64,000 nt of DNA from Flaccisagitta enflata (taxonomy: Eukaryota > Chaetognatha > Sagittoidea > Aphragmophora): the NCBI GenBank assembly GCA_965153355.1, contig OZ231128.1:47926001-47990000 (forward strand), written 5' to 3'. The translations under genes and the position numbers were made by a program. The notes beneath the pieces were generated by a model that saw only the letters and a list, made by a program, of their open reading frames with translations, was not told where the DNA came from and did not search any database. Positions 13,692-24,519 of the stretch are shown here, in pieces; the first letter of the stretch is position 1, and every line of letters starts with the position of its first letter.

Positions 13692-13850
13692 CAAGGCCGG
13701 ATACACGGCCACCAGTTGCGGACAGGTGGGCAGGGGCGGAAATGCGCATTTTCCCACTTTTCGACTCAATCATTACGAACCGACCGACGGACGGACAGAC
13801 GGACGGACGGACAAAGCCTCTTATAGAGTTGCGTGTCCGCAAGTAAAAAT
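13692..13850 (+). mobile_element. Family A repeat, complete, GTTGCGGAC subtype
   Basis: ACAAGGCCGGATACACGGCC, then AGTTGCGGACAGGTGGGCAG, TTTTCCCACTTTTCGACTC, GACGGACGGACAG tetranucleotides, then GAGTTGCGTGTCCGCAAGTAAAAA. The left arm GTTGCGGACA is mirrored by TGTCCGCAA at the right. Confidence 0.8.
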
Positions 13851-13967
13851 AGAATTCATTGTTTTTATTTTTATTGTACATCTCCATGAAGGCATATTGC
13901 GATTAAGAATTGTTCTAATAGTTGATATCTATGGATAAAACAGGAAAAAATAAAGTTGAAATTGTTT

Positions 13968-14165
13968 TTAGTCGCGTGCTACACGACTCAATACCCTGCC
14001 TTGTCCGTCCCTCATTCGGTTGGTTGGTTGGTCGGACGGTCCGTACATATTTTAATTTTTCGACATTTTTTTATCATTTCAAGTCATTTTAGTTATTTTA
14101 GTTATTTTCAGTTATTCTATGTCGAATTCATTTCATGTCAATCTTAGTCATTCTAATTCTGATGA
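13968..14165 (-). repeat. Family A copy, TTATTTTAGTTA-type interior
   Basis: TTTTTAGTCGCGTGCTACACGACTC, then GTCCGTCC and GGTTGGTTGGTCGG tracts, then repeated GTCATTTTAGTTATTTTAG units. The interior is the reverse of the GACTTAGAATGACTTAGAATG units in the copies at 25,663 and 63,035. Confidence 0.6.
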
Positions 14166-14174
14166 TTGTTTTTC

Positions 14175-14416
<242 letters not shown>

Positions 14417-14611
14417 AGCGTGCGTGTGTGAAACTGTAGATCTCATAGATCAATCTTTGTTGTCTCTGTGTGGTTTCGTGATTGTGTATGCAAGCATCAT
14501 AGCATCATAGCTTTCAAGTTTGCACTCTAATGTATATGTTTGTGTGATAAAGGCTGTCATTCAAGTTTTATCTCAGAAGATTGATTTTTATGTTGACAGC
14601 ATTCTTTTAAA

Positions 14612-14935
14612 CACGTGCTACGCGACTCTACACCCTGCTATGACGGTCCGTCGGTGTGTTCATCGGCCGGCCTCTAGGCTTAATTATTAGGCTCCAGCTT
14701 CAGATCTCAGCCCAGATGCTCCATTCCGAGCCAAGCTTAGGTCATTGGCTCCTTTGGGGCTGCTGCCCCTCGCGCTACCCCAACCTAACATACACTCAGG
14801 GACAACGGGTACCGCTGACCATCTGACTATTTACTGCTGCTACCCAAATGGCCTAGTGACCTTCTCTATCACTGCCCCTGCCCACCTGCACGCGACCGGG
14901 GTATCCGTGTATCCGGCCTTGTTTTCAAAGAGAGC
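14612..14935 (-). mobile_element. Family A copy carrying a nested family B unit
   Basis: The outer ends are family A: CACGTGCTACGCGACTCTACACC on the left, and GCCCCTGCCCACCTGCACGCGACC then TATCCGGCCTTGTTTT on the right. At about 14,735-14,830 a family B unit (GGCTCCTTTGGGGCTGCTGCCC to ACAACGGGTACCGCTGACCAT) interrupts it, preceded by AGGCTCCAGCTTCAGATCTCAG array-like units. This suggests B inserted into A. Confidence 0.7.
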
Positions 14936-15004
14936 AGTTTTGTATTCCAGCGGTATTCCATCTTTTTTGTCCATAAACGTAATGTCTTCAATAAACAAGA
15001 AATT

Positions 15005-15205
15005 GAAACAAGGCCGGATGCACGGCTACCGAAGTCGCGTGCGGGTGGGCAGGGGCCATTTTTGAGGTCACCAGACCATTTGGACAAGAACAGTGAGGTC
15101 AAAGAAATAAAATCATAAAAAAAAGTAAAGTGTGACGGACCGTCCAACCGACCGACCGACCGACAGACAAAGCGGATTGTAGAGTCGCGTACACGCGACT
15201 AAAAA
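15005..15205 (+). mobile_element. Family A repeat, complete, GTCGCGTGC subtype
   Basis: ACAAGGCCGGATGCACGGCT, AGTCGCGTGCGGGTGGGCAG, GAGGTCA blocks, ACCGACCGACCGACC, then TAGAGTCGCGTACACGCGACTAAAAA. Left GTCGCGTG is complementary to right CACGCGAC. Confidence 0.8.
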
Positions 15206-15224
15206 GGGCTTCAACGCTCGGTTT

Positions 15225-15315
15225 TTAGTTTTGAACTCGCGACTCTTAAAAGGCTGTGTTCGGCATTCGGCCTGTTAGTCCGTCGGTGCGTTAGTCGGTC
15301 GGACCACTAGTCCAT
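15225..15315 (-). repeat. Family A fragment
   Basis: TTTTAGTTTTGAACTCGCGACTCTTAAAAGGC followed by GTCCGTCGGTGCGTTAGTCGG. The distal half is missing. Confidence 0.55.
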
Positions 15316-15699
15316 AATGATCCAATTGAAAAGTGAACAAATTGGACGGACTCAATTTGGGCATTTGAGATATGATTGTTCCCAAGTAATTCACCTGTTC
15401 TAGTGGCGATTGGGAGTTGATCAAAGCACCGCGTCTTCAATCCTGTAGTTGAAAATAATGATGCTGTGGTAGACACCTCTCTCCCATCAACAGCAATAAA
15501 TCTGAAGCAACTGCTTGCTTGATGACGTGGAGCCTAAATCAAGTCCAAATTGATTTCGCAAATGGACTATAAAATGTGCTTTTTTTATTCGGAAGCCCAA
15601 AATGAGCTCGGCCTAATATGCACAAACGCGCATTTCCGTCCCTGGCCTCAGCCCGTTACAATATTTGGACTTTACATTAGTTCAAGTGATTTTTTATTA
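15316..15699. other. No gene recognised
   Basis: Unique-looking sequence. No convincing exon. Confidence 0.45.
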
Positions 15700-15800
15700 C
15701 AATTAAACCTCGCTCCAACGTATTTTAAGGGACCAATAGATTTCATCTGTTGTAAGCGGAATTCTGTTAAAAGCGGGTCCGTTAGATTGGGGTTCAACTG
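15700..15800. mobile_element. pogo/Tigger-like MITE K, copy 1
   Basis: CAATTAAACCTCGCTCCAAC at the left and GGGGTTCAACTG at the right, both flanked by TA. The interior has AAGGGACCAATAGATTTCATC and AAGCGGAATTCTGTTA. Ends of the form CAGTTGAACCCC with an internal AGCGGAATT are typical of pogo/Tigger-derived MITEs. 101 bp, non-coding. Confidence 0.75.
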
Positions 15801-15865
15801 TATCTTTTTTTTGTCCGTCTCCTTCTTCTCAATCTTTTGGGAATTTGAACAGGACTCTCAGCGCA

Positions 15866-16104
<239 letters not shown>

Positions 16105-16173
16105 ATATGGTGGGTTAGTGGATTTCACTTATGTACATGTTTTCCTAAAGTGGTTGATTTTTCCCCCTTGCAG

Positions 16174-16277
16174 ACACACAACAAACAATTTTTTTTTCTG
16201 TTGAGGTCACGGTCTTGACTCTGCTTTTGGTTTTTTCGGCGTGTCTCTCTGCCATTGCTGTACTCGCGGATGGGTGA
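16174..16277 (+). CDS. Candidate terminal exon encoding a hydrophobic segment
   Basis: A good acceptor (pyrimidine tract TTTTTCCCCCTTGCAG) ends at 16,173. Reading with one base carried over from an upstream exon gives 33 codons to TGA at 16,275-16,277. The peptide includes a membrane-like run, LTLLLVFSACLSAIAVLA. No partner exon or polyadenylation signal was found and no family is recognised. It could be chance. The CA/TG repeat upstream would lie in the intron. Confidence 0.22.
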
Positions 16278-16962
16278 ACCTAGTCCTCTTCTCCAGATTT
16301 CTTTGCCTTTTCGCTTTGCCATTATCACGATGCGCCCAATATGGCCGGTAGTACCTCTTTGTGGCGAATGTCACAATCTCTTTTCAACGAGAGAACCCAA
16401 CTCACCACCACGTTAACAGTGTTACCGCAATGTTTATTGCATTGTGACAAGTTTTTATAGTTGGATGACCTTCCTAACTACCTGGATTACCTTGCCAAAC
16501 CATTTTTTGTGACTACCCCTACCCCTAGGGGTAATAAAAATTAGGTCAAATTGGCCACATTGGCATGTCCGGATTTTGTCCGGACAAGCAAATAACAAGA
16601 AAAACCTATCAAAAATAGATTATCTGATCATTTCTCAGCTTTTAATCAGTAATCATCATTCCGATGTGATGTACAAAAAATTTCATCCTACTGCGCAAAT
16701 GCTAAGTTGTTCAAATATTGTATTATCATCAAATTTTGATCGTTCTAATTCTTTTGCTATTTCATTGCAAAATCTGAGTATGCTGATTATCTTTTTTTAA
16801 AACACTATAAATTCTCAAAGTTAATCACTTTTCAGGTTTCTATCTAATAGAGGACTACTTGAAGGACATACGCTCCAAATTTCATGCCACTGTGACACCC
16901 CAATCCCGCGTAATGACATTTTTCTTCAAGCGTATTTATTCTGCACACCCCCCCAGCTCTTC
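16278..16962. other. No gene recognised
   Basis: AT-rich spacer. CCCCTACCCCTAGGGGTA at 16,515-16,532 is a short local palindrome. No ORF is supported. Confidence 0.45.
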
Positions 16963-17465
16963 CAGTCAGTCCCAATTCCGCATTTATCCATATGCCCATA
17001 TCTCATCATATTACGATATAAAGCAACTTTGGTTATTTGGGCATATTTCGATATATCGAAATATGACTTTCGTCTTTCCCTTTTTGCTCTACCACTCAAA
17101 ACGAAGTAGCAAAGCGATTTCCAAGATCTGATCTTATTTCCTTTCTTTTTCCGTACTCGATACTTGAATAATCAGCTGAGATTACAAATTCGGAAGGATT
17201 AACAAAATCCAAGGATAAGATTGAATGGTACAGCATTCATAAATGTAATTCTTCTAAGATTTAAGTGGCAAAAGCTATGGAGACCGTTAACAAGACAAAC
17301 GGCTATGGAATTCATTCAAAATTTACCAAAGCCACAACCGAGTAAATCTAACTTTTGTAAGTCATATTTCGATATACCGAAATATGCCCAGATAGAGAAA
17401 GTTTTGGTTTTCCGAAATATGTTGAGATGCGAGCATATGGATGAATACGGAATTGGGACTGACTG
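16963..17465. mobile_element. Element I, 503-bp palindromic MITE with a CTTC duplication
   Basis: The ends CAGTCAGTCCCAATTCCG and CGGAATTGGGACTGACTG are perfect inverted repeats, and similarity continues for about 100 bp into each arm. CTTC is directly repeated on both sides (16,959-16,962 and 17,466-17,469). Each arm ends near a palindrome (ATTTCGATATATCGAAAT on the left, a one-mismatch version on the right). Non-coding. The superfamily is not assigned from a 4-bp duplication alone. Confidence 0.8.
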
Positions 17466-17514
17466 CTTCTGTCACACTCATGTCACGCTTTAAGTCTGTC
17501 ACTGTCACACCATT

Positions 17515-18065
17515 GTGAAACCGATGATGGAAATTTGGATAACACGATGAGAAAGAGCATGAAATTTTGCATATACACTGAAAATTTCAGGTCTTAACTC
17601 CTGGGCATTCAGCCATAATGAAATTTTCAATGTGATTGGTCAGAAAATTGTTGCAGAATAATCACGCTTCAAGATGAATCTTCGTAGTTAATTCTTTGTT
17701 ATCGGCGCATGTATGCACTTACAGCAAAATGGTAAACAAAAAAATCAGGAAATGCCCATATCTTGGAAACCCTTTGAGAGAGACAAAAGATTTTTTGCAT
17801 GGATCAATACTGTACTGAAACTAATACGAACAGAGCATTTGGTGCATCTGGGACACATCTAACCAACCCAACCAGCCCAACCAGCCTACCACCCAAAAAT
17901 TAAAAAAAAACAGCATAACTTCTAAAATATTTGTCCGATTTGGCTGAAATTTTGCACAGAGGTTCTTTCAGAGAATGCCTACTTAATCGTTGCCGAAAGA
18001 TTCAGTAAATTTTTGCCAACTGGCCCAACCAGCCAAAAAAGCTGCTTATAGAGAGTTTTCAAATA
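17515..18065 (-). repeat. Family J repeat, reverse copy
   Basis: The reverse complement of the blocks at 9,346-9,880, including CCCATATCTTGGAAACCC, ACCAACCCAACCAGCCCAAC, CAGCATAACTTCTAAAAT, CCGATTTGGCTGAAATTTTG and GCTTATAGAGAGTTTTC. Non-coding. Confidence 0.6.
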
Positions 18066-18935
18066 AAATTGAAATCTCAATTTTTTTCAGCAGAATCGGG
18101 TCTGATTGAATTTTTGAACTGTGATTTAGTAAAATATTCCCATTTTTTTGGTTTTGCGGACTTTAACAACTCAATTTTTGCTTATTTTCAATCATTATTT
18201 GTTACATTTCAGCCTAATTTACATGAAAATCAAGGATCAGTAACAAAATTCAGTTTTTGAACTAAGTTCATATTGACATGAGCTATCTGATTATGAATGT
18301 TTTTGACAAATTTTCTCAACTTTGAAATTGACCTATTTGGCCATCTCTCAAAAAGGAGATTATAGAAACAGCCTTGTATGATTCTTTTCGCATTGAAATT
18401 TGGAGTCTACTTTTGTCAAATCTTAGTACCACGCGAATCAAACAAAAAAGACGCACCTCTTCATTGGTTGAAAAAAAAGTCAAAAAATTATTCATTCCTT
18501 TTTTTTGTAGTAGTTTTTGAAGATTTTCAAATTTTCTTTCAAACTCCAACAGTCTTAAAATTACAGCCTGTCAAAGCCAATCACTATTTTGAGCTCAAAA
18601 CAGAATTTAGTTAAAAAGAATTTTGAAAAGAGGGATGATTCTTAATAGAATGATAAAGCGGTTAGAAATGATTTTTTTCAGCAAATACCAGATAAAGTAG
18701 TCTTTCGTTCTAGATTAATTCCTAGTTGCAGATCATCAAAGTGAAACACTAGTTTTCTAGAGTTGTGGTTCTCTTATGGAATTGTGAAAACGGTATTTGG
18801 CTTTTTCAACATTTTACGCCTGAACGCCTCATAATTAAAAACTTTTTCAATTTTTTTCCTGAAAGCCTGAAAATGGTAAAGATGACATTTCAAAAATGCG
18901 TCTTTTTTCTTTTTTCATTGATCCGCGTGGTTCAT
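18066..18935. other. No gene recognised
   Basis: AT-rich sequence. The open frames of 60-100 residues here lack domains or splice support. Confidence 0.45.
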
Positions 18936-19395
18936 TTTCAAATTCCTTCATTTTCTCACTTCATGATTATCACTTCCTTATGGCCCTTTCATCTTCATTC
19001 CCTCATTTTCTCACTTCATGATTATCACTTCCTTATGACCCTTTCATCTTCATTCCCTCATTTTCTCACTTCATGATTATCACTTCCTCGTGGTCCTTTT
19101 GTCTTCGTTCCCTCATTTTCTCACTCCATGATTATCACTTCCTCGTGGTCCTTTTGTCTTTGTTCTCTCATTTTCTCACTCCATGATTATCACTTCCTCG
19201 TGGTCCTTTTGTCTTTGTTCCCTCATTTTCTCACTCCATGATTATCACTTCCTAGTGGTCTTTTTGTCTTTGTTCCCTCATTTTCTCACTCCATGATTAT
19301 CACTTCCTCGTGGTCCTTTTGTCTTTGTTCCCTCATTTTCACACTCCATGATTATCACTTCCTCGTGGTCCTTTTGTCTTCGTTCCCTTTTTCTT
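18936..19395. repeat. 55-bp minisatellite, about 8 copies
   Basis: CATGATTATCACTTCCT recurs at 18,962, 19,017, 19,072, 19,127, 19,182, 19,237, 19,292 and 19,347, exactly 55 bp apart. The first three units share TTATG-CCCTTTCATC and the later ones CGTGGTCCTTTTGTC, so two variants have expanded regionally. Confidence 0.95.
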
Positions 19396-19756
19396 TACAC
19401 AGATTTTTGCCTCCAGGGCGTTTCTCTTTGGACCTTTGGAGCTTCAACTTGACTAAATTTGGCTCAGTTCACATTTAAGTAAGATGAAGAATGAAATCAA
19501 GTTCATTCCCCTCTTCGTACCATATGGCATGAGCTCCACCCATACAAACAAATTTGCAAACGATAGGAGTGAACATACTAAGGCAAAGTTAACGATATGA
19601 TACTATTGTTACTCGCGGCCTCACCCTTTACCTTGCGATGGAATCGGATTTGTCACGTCTTACAACAACCTGTTGCTTTTGTTGTTGAATGCAAACATCA
19701 TCCCGGTCTGTTGCAGTCGCAAGAAATCATTCCAATGAGATTTGTATTAATCTATA
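19396..19756. other. No gene recognised
   Basis: Mixed sequence. A 95-residue open frame starting at 19,597 runs into the family A copy and is not called. Confidence 0.45.
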
Positions 19757-19952
19757 AACAAGGCCTGATACACGGCTGTCCAAGTCGGGTGCGGGTGGGC
19801 AGGGGCAGTGATAAAAAAGGCTTTTCAGGCAATTGGGCAGGAGTGGTAACGCAAAAAACGCCCATAAACGCCAAAAAAGCATAACGCAGACCGAATGACC
19901 GACGGATGGACCAACATAGTGGGTCATAGAGTCGCGTAGCACGCAACTAAAA
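19757..19952 (+). mobile_element. Family A repeat, complete
   Basis: ACAAGGCCTGATACACGGCT, GTCGGGTGCGGGTGGGCAGG, a spacer with GGCAATTGGGCAGGAG, GACCGACGGATGGACC, then TAGAGTCGCGTAGCACGCAACTAAAAA. Confidence 0.75.
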
Positions 19953-20472
19953 AGTGAGATGAATTGTTGGTGAACAGCTGCGCTGTTCAAACCATGAGGT
20001 TAACCACTGGTAAACATATGAGTAGGCAAGAAGTCAGCGGGAAATCAATAGGATTGCAGTGGAAAAAAAAGTTGTCAGAATTTGCAAACCACGATGTATA
20101 TCCAATTCATTGCTCGAAATTCATCAATATCACCAAAAATCATTCAAAATCAAGTAGATCTATCGTCAGGCTATGGAATAATATGTTTTTTTTGTCAGAA
20201 AAATTTGATTAAAAATGAAGGAATAACTAATGAGTTTAGAAAACCGTCATATGAGGCCGCAAATCGCTTGGTAACGCGAGCGACTCAGGACAGCCGTGTA
20301 GGTTATTGCGTGGGGAATTCAAATCTGGTTTCAGAAACCTTTTAGCATGAAGCTGAAAAAAGCTAGAGCCAAAAGAGCACGAGGGTATCTCGAAAATAAT
20401 GGAATCAAACGCAGAAGTAAATGAAACGCGTAAAATTGATGCAAACGATTCACCTGTCCATTTTCTGTTGAG
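19953..20472. other. No gene recognised
   Basis: Unique-looking spacer before the 162-bp tandem repeat. Confidence 0.45.
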
Positions 20473-21012
20473 TCGGTTGACTCAACATATGTATTTGATT
20501 TGTAAAGATTTTAGCAAGCTTTTTGGCTAAACCAGCCTACCACCCAACCAGCCTACCAGCCTAAAATTGAAAAACGTGCATAACTTTGACATTTTTCAAC
20601 CAATTTGGTTGAAACTTGGTATGTAGTCTCTAAATGGTAGGACTCAACATATGAATTTGATTTATAAAGATTTTAGCATGCTAACCTGCCTAACCAGCCT
20701 ACCACCCAACCAACCTACCAGCCTAAAAGTGAAAAACGTGCATAACTTTGGCATTTTTCAACCAATTTGGTTGAAACTTGGTATGTAGTCTCTAAATGGA
20801 AGGACTCATCATATGAATTTGATTCATAAAGATTTTAGCATGCTAACCGGCCAAACTGGCTTACCACCCAACCAGCCAACCAGCTTAAAAGTGAAAAACA
20901 TGCATAACTTTGGCATTTTTCAGCCGATTTGATTGAAACTTGGTATGTATTCTCTAAATGGAAGGACTCAACATATGTATTTGATTTGTAAAGATTTTAG
21001 CATGCTAACCGG
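20473..21012. repeat. 162-bp tandem repeat, about 3.3 copies
   Basis: TAAAGATTTTAGCA recurs with its preceding base pair at 20,501, 20,663, 20,825 and 20,987, an exact 162-bp period. Each unit contains CCAACCAGCCTACCAGCCTA, GTGCATAACTTTG, CAACCAATTTGGTTGAAACT (itself a near palindrome) and GGACTCAACATATG. The theme matches the GGTTGG and GCATAACTT blocks of family J. Confidence 0.95.
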
Positions 21013-21017
21013 CCAAA

Positions 21018-21326
21018 CCGCAATTTAACAACGCCATTTGACGACGTTTGACAACGCCGTTTGACAATGCCGTTTGACAACGCCGTTTGACAACGCTGTT
21101 TGACAACGCTGTTTGACAACGCCGTTTGACAACGCCGTTTGACAACGCCGTTTGACAACGCCGTTTGACAACGCCGTTTGACAACGCCGTTTGACAACGC
21201 CGTTTGACAACGCCGTTTGACAACGCCGTTTGACAACGCCGTTTGACAATGCTGTTTGACAACGCCGTTTGACAACGCCGTTTGACAATGCCGTTTGACA
21301 ATGCTGTTTGACAACGCTGTTTGACC
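21018..21326. repeat. 13-bp minisatellite GCCGTTTGACAAC, about 23 copies
   Basis: Near-perfect 13-bp units with C/T variants (GCCG or GCTG, AACG or AATG). Because 13 is not a multiple of 3, all three minus-strand frames stay open, giving repetitive frames such as CQTALSNGVVKRR. They are not genes. It directly abuts the 162-bp array. Confidence 0.97.
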
Positions 21327-22289
21327 CCAGTTGCCGACCCATACTCTTTCTAAGATTTTTGAGTTAATGATTGAAATGCAATGTTTTATTCCAATTGTAT
21401 GAAAAATCAATTTACCTCGTTACCAATTCTTAATCCATTTTCCTACATCCTGTTCTAGTATAGGACCTAGCATAACAAACTGAGTGAGCCAGTAAAAAAG
21501 AAATGAGCAGGTATGCTCAGTGGAAGCATCAAAAAACTAATCCGCAGCTTAGGGGAGACCATCTTGGAAAAAGTAATTTTTTGCTCTGAATAATAATCAA
21601 CTTTGGAGGAGTATTGCAACTTAAACGATAAAGCTACATATCCCAGATTGGTTTTATCTTAAAGAGTTGTTTGAACTCTTTAAATTGCGACCAATCTGGG
21701 GTTTGTAGCTCAATTCGTTTGTGAGCAGTGGTCTTTCAAAGTGGATGCTCATTTCTAAGCGTGGAAAATTCTTTATTGTAATTTAGGGTGGATATAGATG
21801 TAAGTAACTGAATAGATAGTAGCTTTTGAGCATTCTGATTGATGTTATGTGAAGGACAAATGTCAAATTTAGTAATCTGAGAGATCTTATCACACATTTT
21901 TGGTAGTATGAGCTGTTTCAATATCGTATTTCACTTATCTTATCATCAAGAAAAAAGTGCCAGGAAATGACTGCACAGTGTTTGTTGGTTTTAGTGATTG
22001 TATGTTTCTGAAATTGGTAAAATAGGCCAAAAATGAAGTTTTTTGATAATGTCGATATTTTTACGAGCCAATCCATACATCATATGCCATATATGGCCAT
22101 TTTTGATGTACAATAACTACATTGCTGAAACAGTGAGATAAACCGCATGTAAACGAACCTTTTTCAATGGAAGGAGAAGAGGAAGGAAAGATTACTGCTT
22201 CCTTTAGACCTTCTTCAAGCGTTCCACCTTCCGAGCTGCCAAAATTGGTCGACCTGGCGCAAAGAAAAACTTAACAAAGCAAGTGTGAA

Positions 22290-22294
<5 letters not shown>
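21327..22294. other. No gene recognised; hairpin-bearing repeat motif
   Basis: At 21,651-21,710 CCCAGATTGG and CCAATCTGGGG form inverted arms around AAAGAGTTGTTTGAACTCTTT. The right arm continues as GTTTGTAGCTCAATTCGTTT, a motif seen again in several inverted-repeat elements. No ORF is supported. Confidence 0.5.

Positions 22295-22342
<48 letters not shown>
22295..22342. repeat. (AG)n microsatellite
   Basis: A short pure AG run. Confidence 0.95.
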
Positions 22343-22346
<4 letters not shown>

Positions 22347-22549
22347 GGCGTTTCTTCATTTAGTTCCTTCTCTTTGAAAGAAAACCAGCACCAGGTAAGA
22401 AAAGAGAGAGAGGAAATTGCAGTACCATCTTGGCCATAAATATAAGAACAGTGGGTGTATAAGTTGATTTATTGACTAGCAGTGAGCAGCAAACATATCA
22501 GATTGCATAAAATATTTAGTATAAACAATGTTTATTATGTTTATTAAAC

Positions 22550-22760
22550 ATGTTGGACATCCACCACTGCCTGGATTCACTTTGGCATTGACTTGTAGAG
22601 AGACTGGAGGTACTCGGGAGTGATGCTATTTCAAACCATTTATGCAATTTATTTCAGCCCTGCTTTGCATGTTGTTTTCCCCTGTTTCTGCGGTTTTTTT
22701 GTTTGAATCTTTGAGTTCTCAATTGGATTGAGATCCAAATTGATGTGGACTAACCCTAGA
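22550..22760 (-). pseudogene. Tc1-type transposase relic (DLNPIEN to SMPK region)
   Basis: Minus-strand conceptual translation reads LDLNPIENS (about 22,714-22,740), a Lys/Gln-rich stretch with stops, then SITPEYLQSLYKSMPK, a stop, and IQAVVDVQH. In Tc1 transposases DLNPIEN includes the Glu of the DDE catalytic triad, and SMPRR-QAV lies near the C-terminus, so order and spacing agree. At least four in-frame stops and the absence of the N-terminal DNA-binding part show it is dead. Terminal inverted repeats were not identified. Confidence 0.75.
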
Positions 22761-23614
22761 CGAGCTTAACTTGTTGATCTTACAGTATATTTGGCTTAGT
22801 GTGCCAGTTCACCATTTTCCATAAACTAAAAAAGATTTGCCCAACCACGCTTACAAAAAGCAAATGTTTTATTCATTTAGCTCTGATTTCGATATTTTTA
22901 ATAATTTTGATACAGGAACCAGCTTGGTCTCATTTGATAGAATTTTCAAAGATGCAAATTTTTACATATATCGCCAAGATGGTAGAATGTGTATTTAACT
23001 ATTTGTATTCTTATCTTGAAAGCGTAATAACACAACCTTCTGACAGATGGACTGACAAAAAGACGGACCAACATACTGACATGATGGTATGCGCATATTT
23101 ATATAGACACAAATTCTTCAAAATTATGAATCATAGGAAGTATGCGGTCAGCAAATTATAAGTCAGGACGTCAAAATGGCGACGACAAGATCCGTGTGTT
23201 ATGCGTTAAAGACTTTAAGTGCGCGAATGTGTGCGACTGTGCATCTACTGTGACTTTGAAGGTGTTTTGTTTGTGTGTAATGACACCCATGTTCGCTTGC
23301 AGGTTGTGATTTTGCCTAAATTTGTTGGTGTGCGTGAGTTTGTGTGCAACTGTGCATTTACTCTAACTGTGCACGTGTTTTGTTTGTGTGTTGACACCCA
23401 TGTTCGCGTGCAGGTTGTGATTTTGCCTAAATTTGTTCGTGTGCGTGAGTTCGTGTGCGATAAGCCATTGGTTTCCTTCTCTGTCCGGTTCCACGGCAAA
23501 GACCATCAACTTTTTATATATTCATCCTGCGCGCAAAAAATTGCTTCACCCAGCAAAGACATGACACATGAGCTTTATTTTTTCTTTTTCTTCATGTGGC
23601 GTGGACGTCGCGGA
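22761..23614. other. Spacer with an internal duplication
   Basis: About 110 bp is duplicated in tandem at 23,265-23,460: CACCCATGTTCGC-TGCAGGTTGTGATTTTGCCTAAATTTGTT occurs twice. The open frames over it (for example 23,219-23,800) are driven by the duplication and run into family A. GACAGATGGACTGAC at 23,042 is a family A scrap. Confidence 0.55.
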
Positions 23615-23795
23615 AAAAAGTTTTTAGTTGCGGACACGCAACTCTATAAGAGGCTCTGTCCGTCCCTCCGTCCCTCCGTCGGAAGCGGTCATCGAGTTTT
23701 AGATACTTTTTTTGTGTGTTTGAGTGTTGGGGGTGGGTTTGGATGGATGGGGGTTGAATGCCCCTGCCCACCCGTCCGTAACAATATCGCCACTT
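23615..23795 (-). mobile_element. Family A repeat, AATATCG-ended subtype
   Basis: TTTTTAGTTGCGGACACGCAACTCTATAAGAGGC, GTCCGTCCCTCCGTC, a GGTGGGTTTGGATGG spacer, then GCCCCTGCCCACCCGTCCGTAACAATATCG. The terminus replaces TATCCGGCCTTGTT with CAATATCG, as in the copies at 37,085, 45,296 and 46,760. Confidence 0.75.
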
Positions 23796-24519
23796 GTTAA
23801 ATCTTTAGTCCTATTCGTTTCATAGTCTCGAAAGTAATTCGATTTGCCTCTTCCTGATGTTATACCCTCATTGCCAAACATGCCGCCTGTCAGTCAGTCA
23901 TTTAGTCATTTTCATGCAGCCACTTTGTCGGTAACTGTAAGCCTAATCAGTTATATACGCAAGCCAGTCCTCCGGTTGTTCTGTTTGCCAGTTAGTCATC
24001 CAGTCATTTAGTCAAGTAGTCGGTCAGTCAGTCAGTCCTCCAATATTTTTGCCTTCTCAACTTAAGTCAATCCGTCTGAGATAAACAATTTGGTGATGTT
24101 TTCAATACTTCTTTTCCACTTTCAGGGCCTTGATGAAAAACTGAAAAAAAAGTGATATTTTCACCGTTATCCAGACGGCCGTGTATCTCCAACTCGAATC
24201 TACTGCCTTCTCGGTGCCTCACCTTTAACATGATATTTTCTTTTTCTCTTTTTTCGCTTTTTTTACTGCACTTTACTATTTATAGGTATCTTCCCAAAGA
24301 AAAAAAAAAGATTATATGAAGTGGGGGACTCGACACAGAGGCAAAGTAGCCTTCCTTTCGCCAAGGAGAGAGAGAGAGAGAGAGATTTGTGAGGAGCAAA
24401 GAAGTGGAATTTCAGGCCTCCTATTAAATCAAGCCTATGAATATTTTGTTTGTATAAAAACGAATCGATCCAAACAATTGAAACAAAATCACCGAATTTT
24501 TGCTCAGATGTCCAAAGTA
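23796..24519. other. No gene recognised
   Basis: GTCAGTCAGTCATTTAGTC-type tetranucleotide decay at 23,888-24,045, a short (GA)n at 24,365-24,386, otherwise unique-looking. Confidence 0.5.

Noticed and set aside
16380-16560. Solo LTR suggested by GTTTATTGCATTGTGAC
   Set aside because: No second copy, no defined ends and no target duplication.
18936-19395. CRISPR-like array
   Set aside because: The unit repeats without unique spacers. It is a minisatellite in an animal genome. The same applies to the 13-, 92- and 162-bp arrays.
21005-21410. Three overlapping repetitive ORFs (CQTALSNGVVKRR)
   Set aside because: A 13-bp unit without stops stays open in all three frames.
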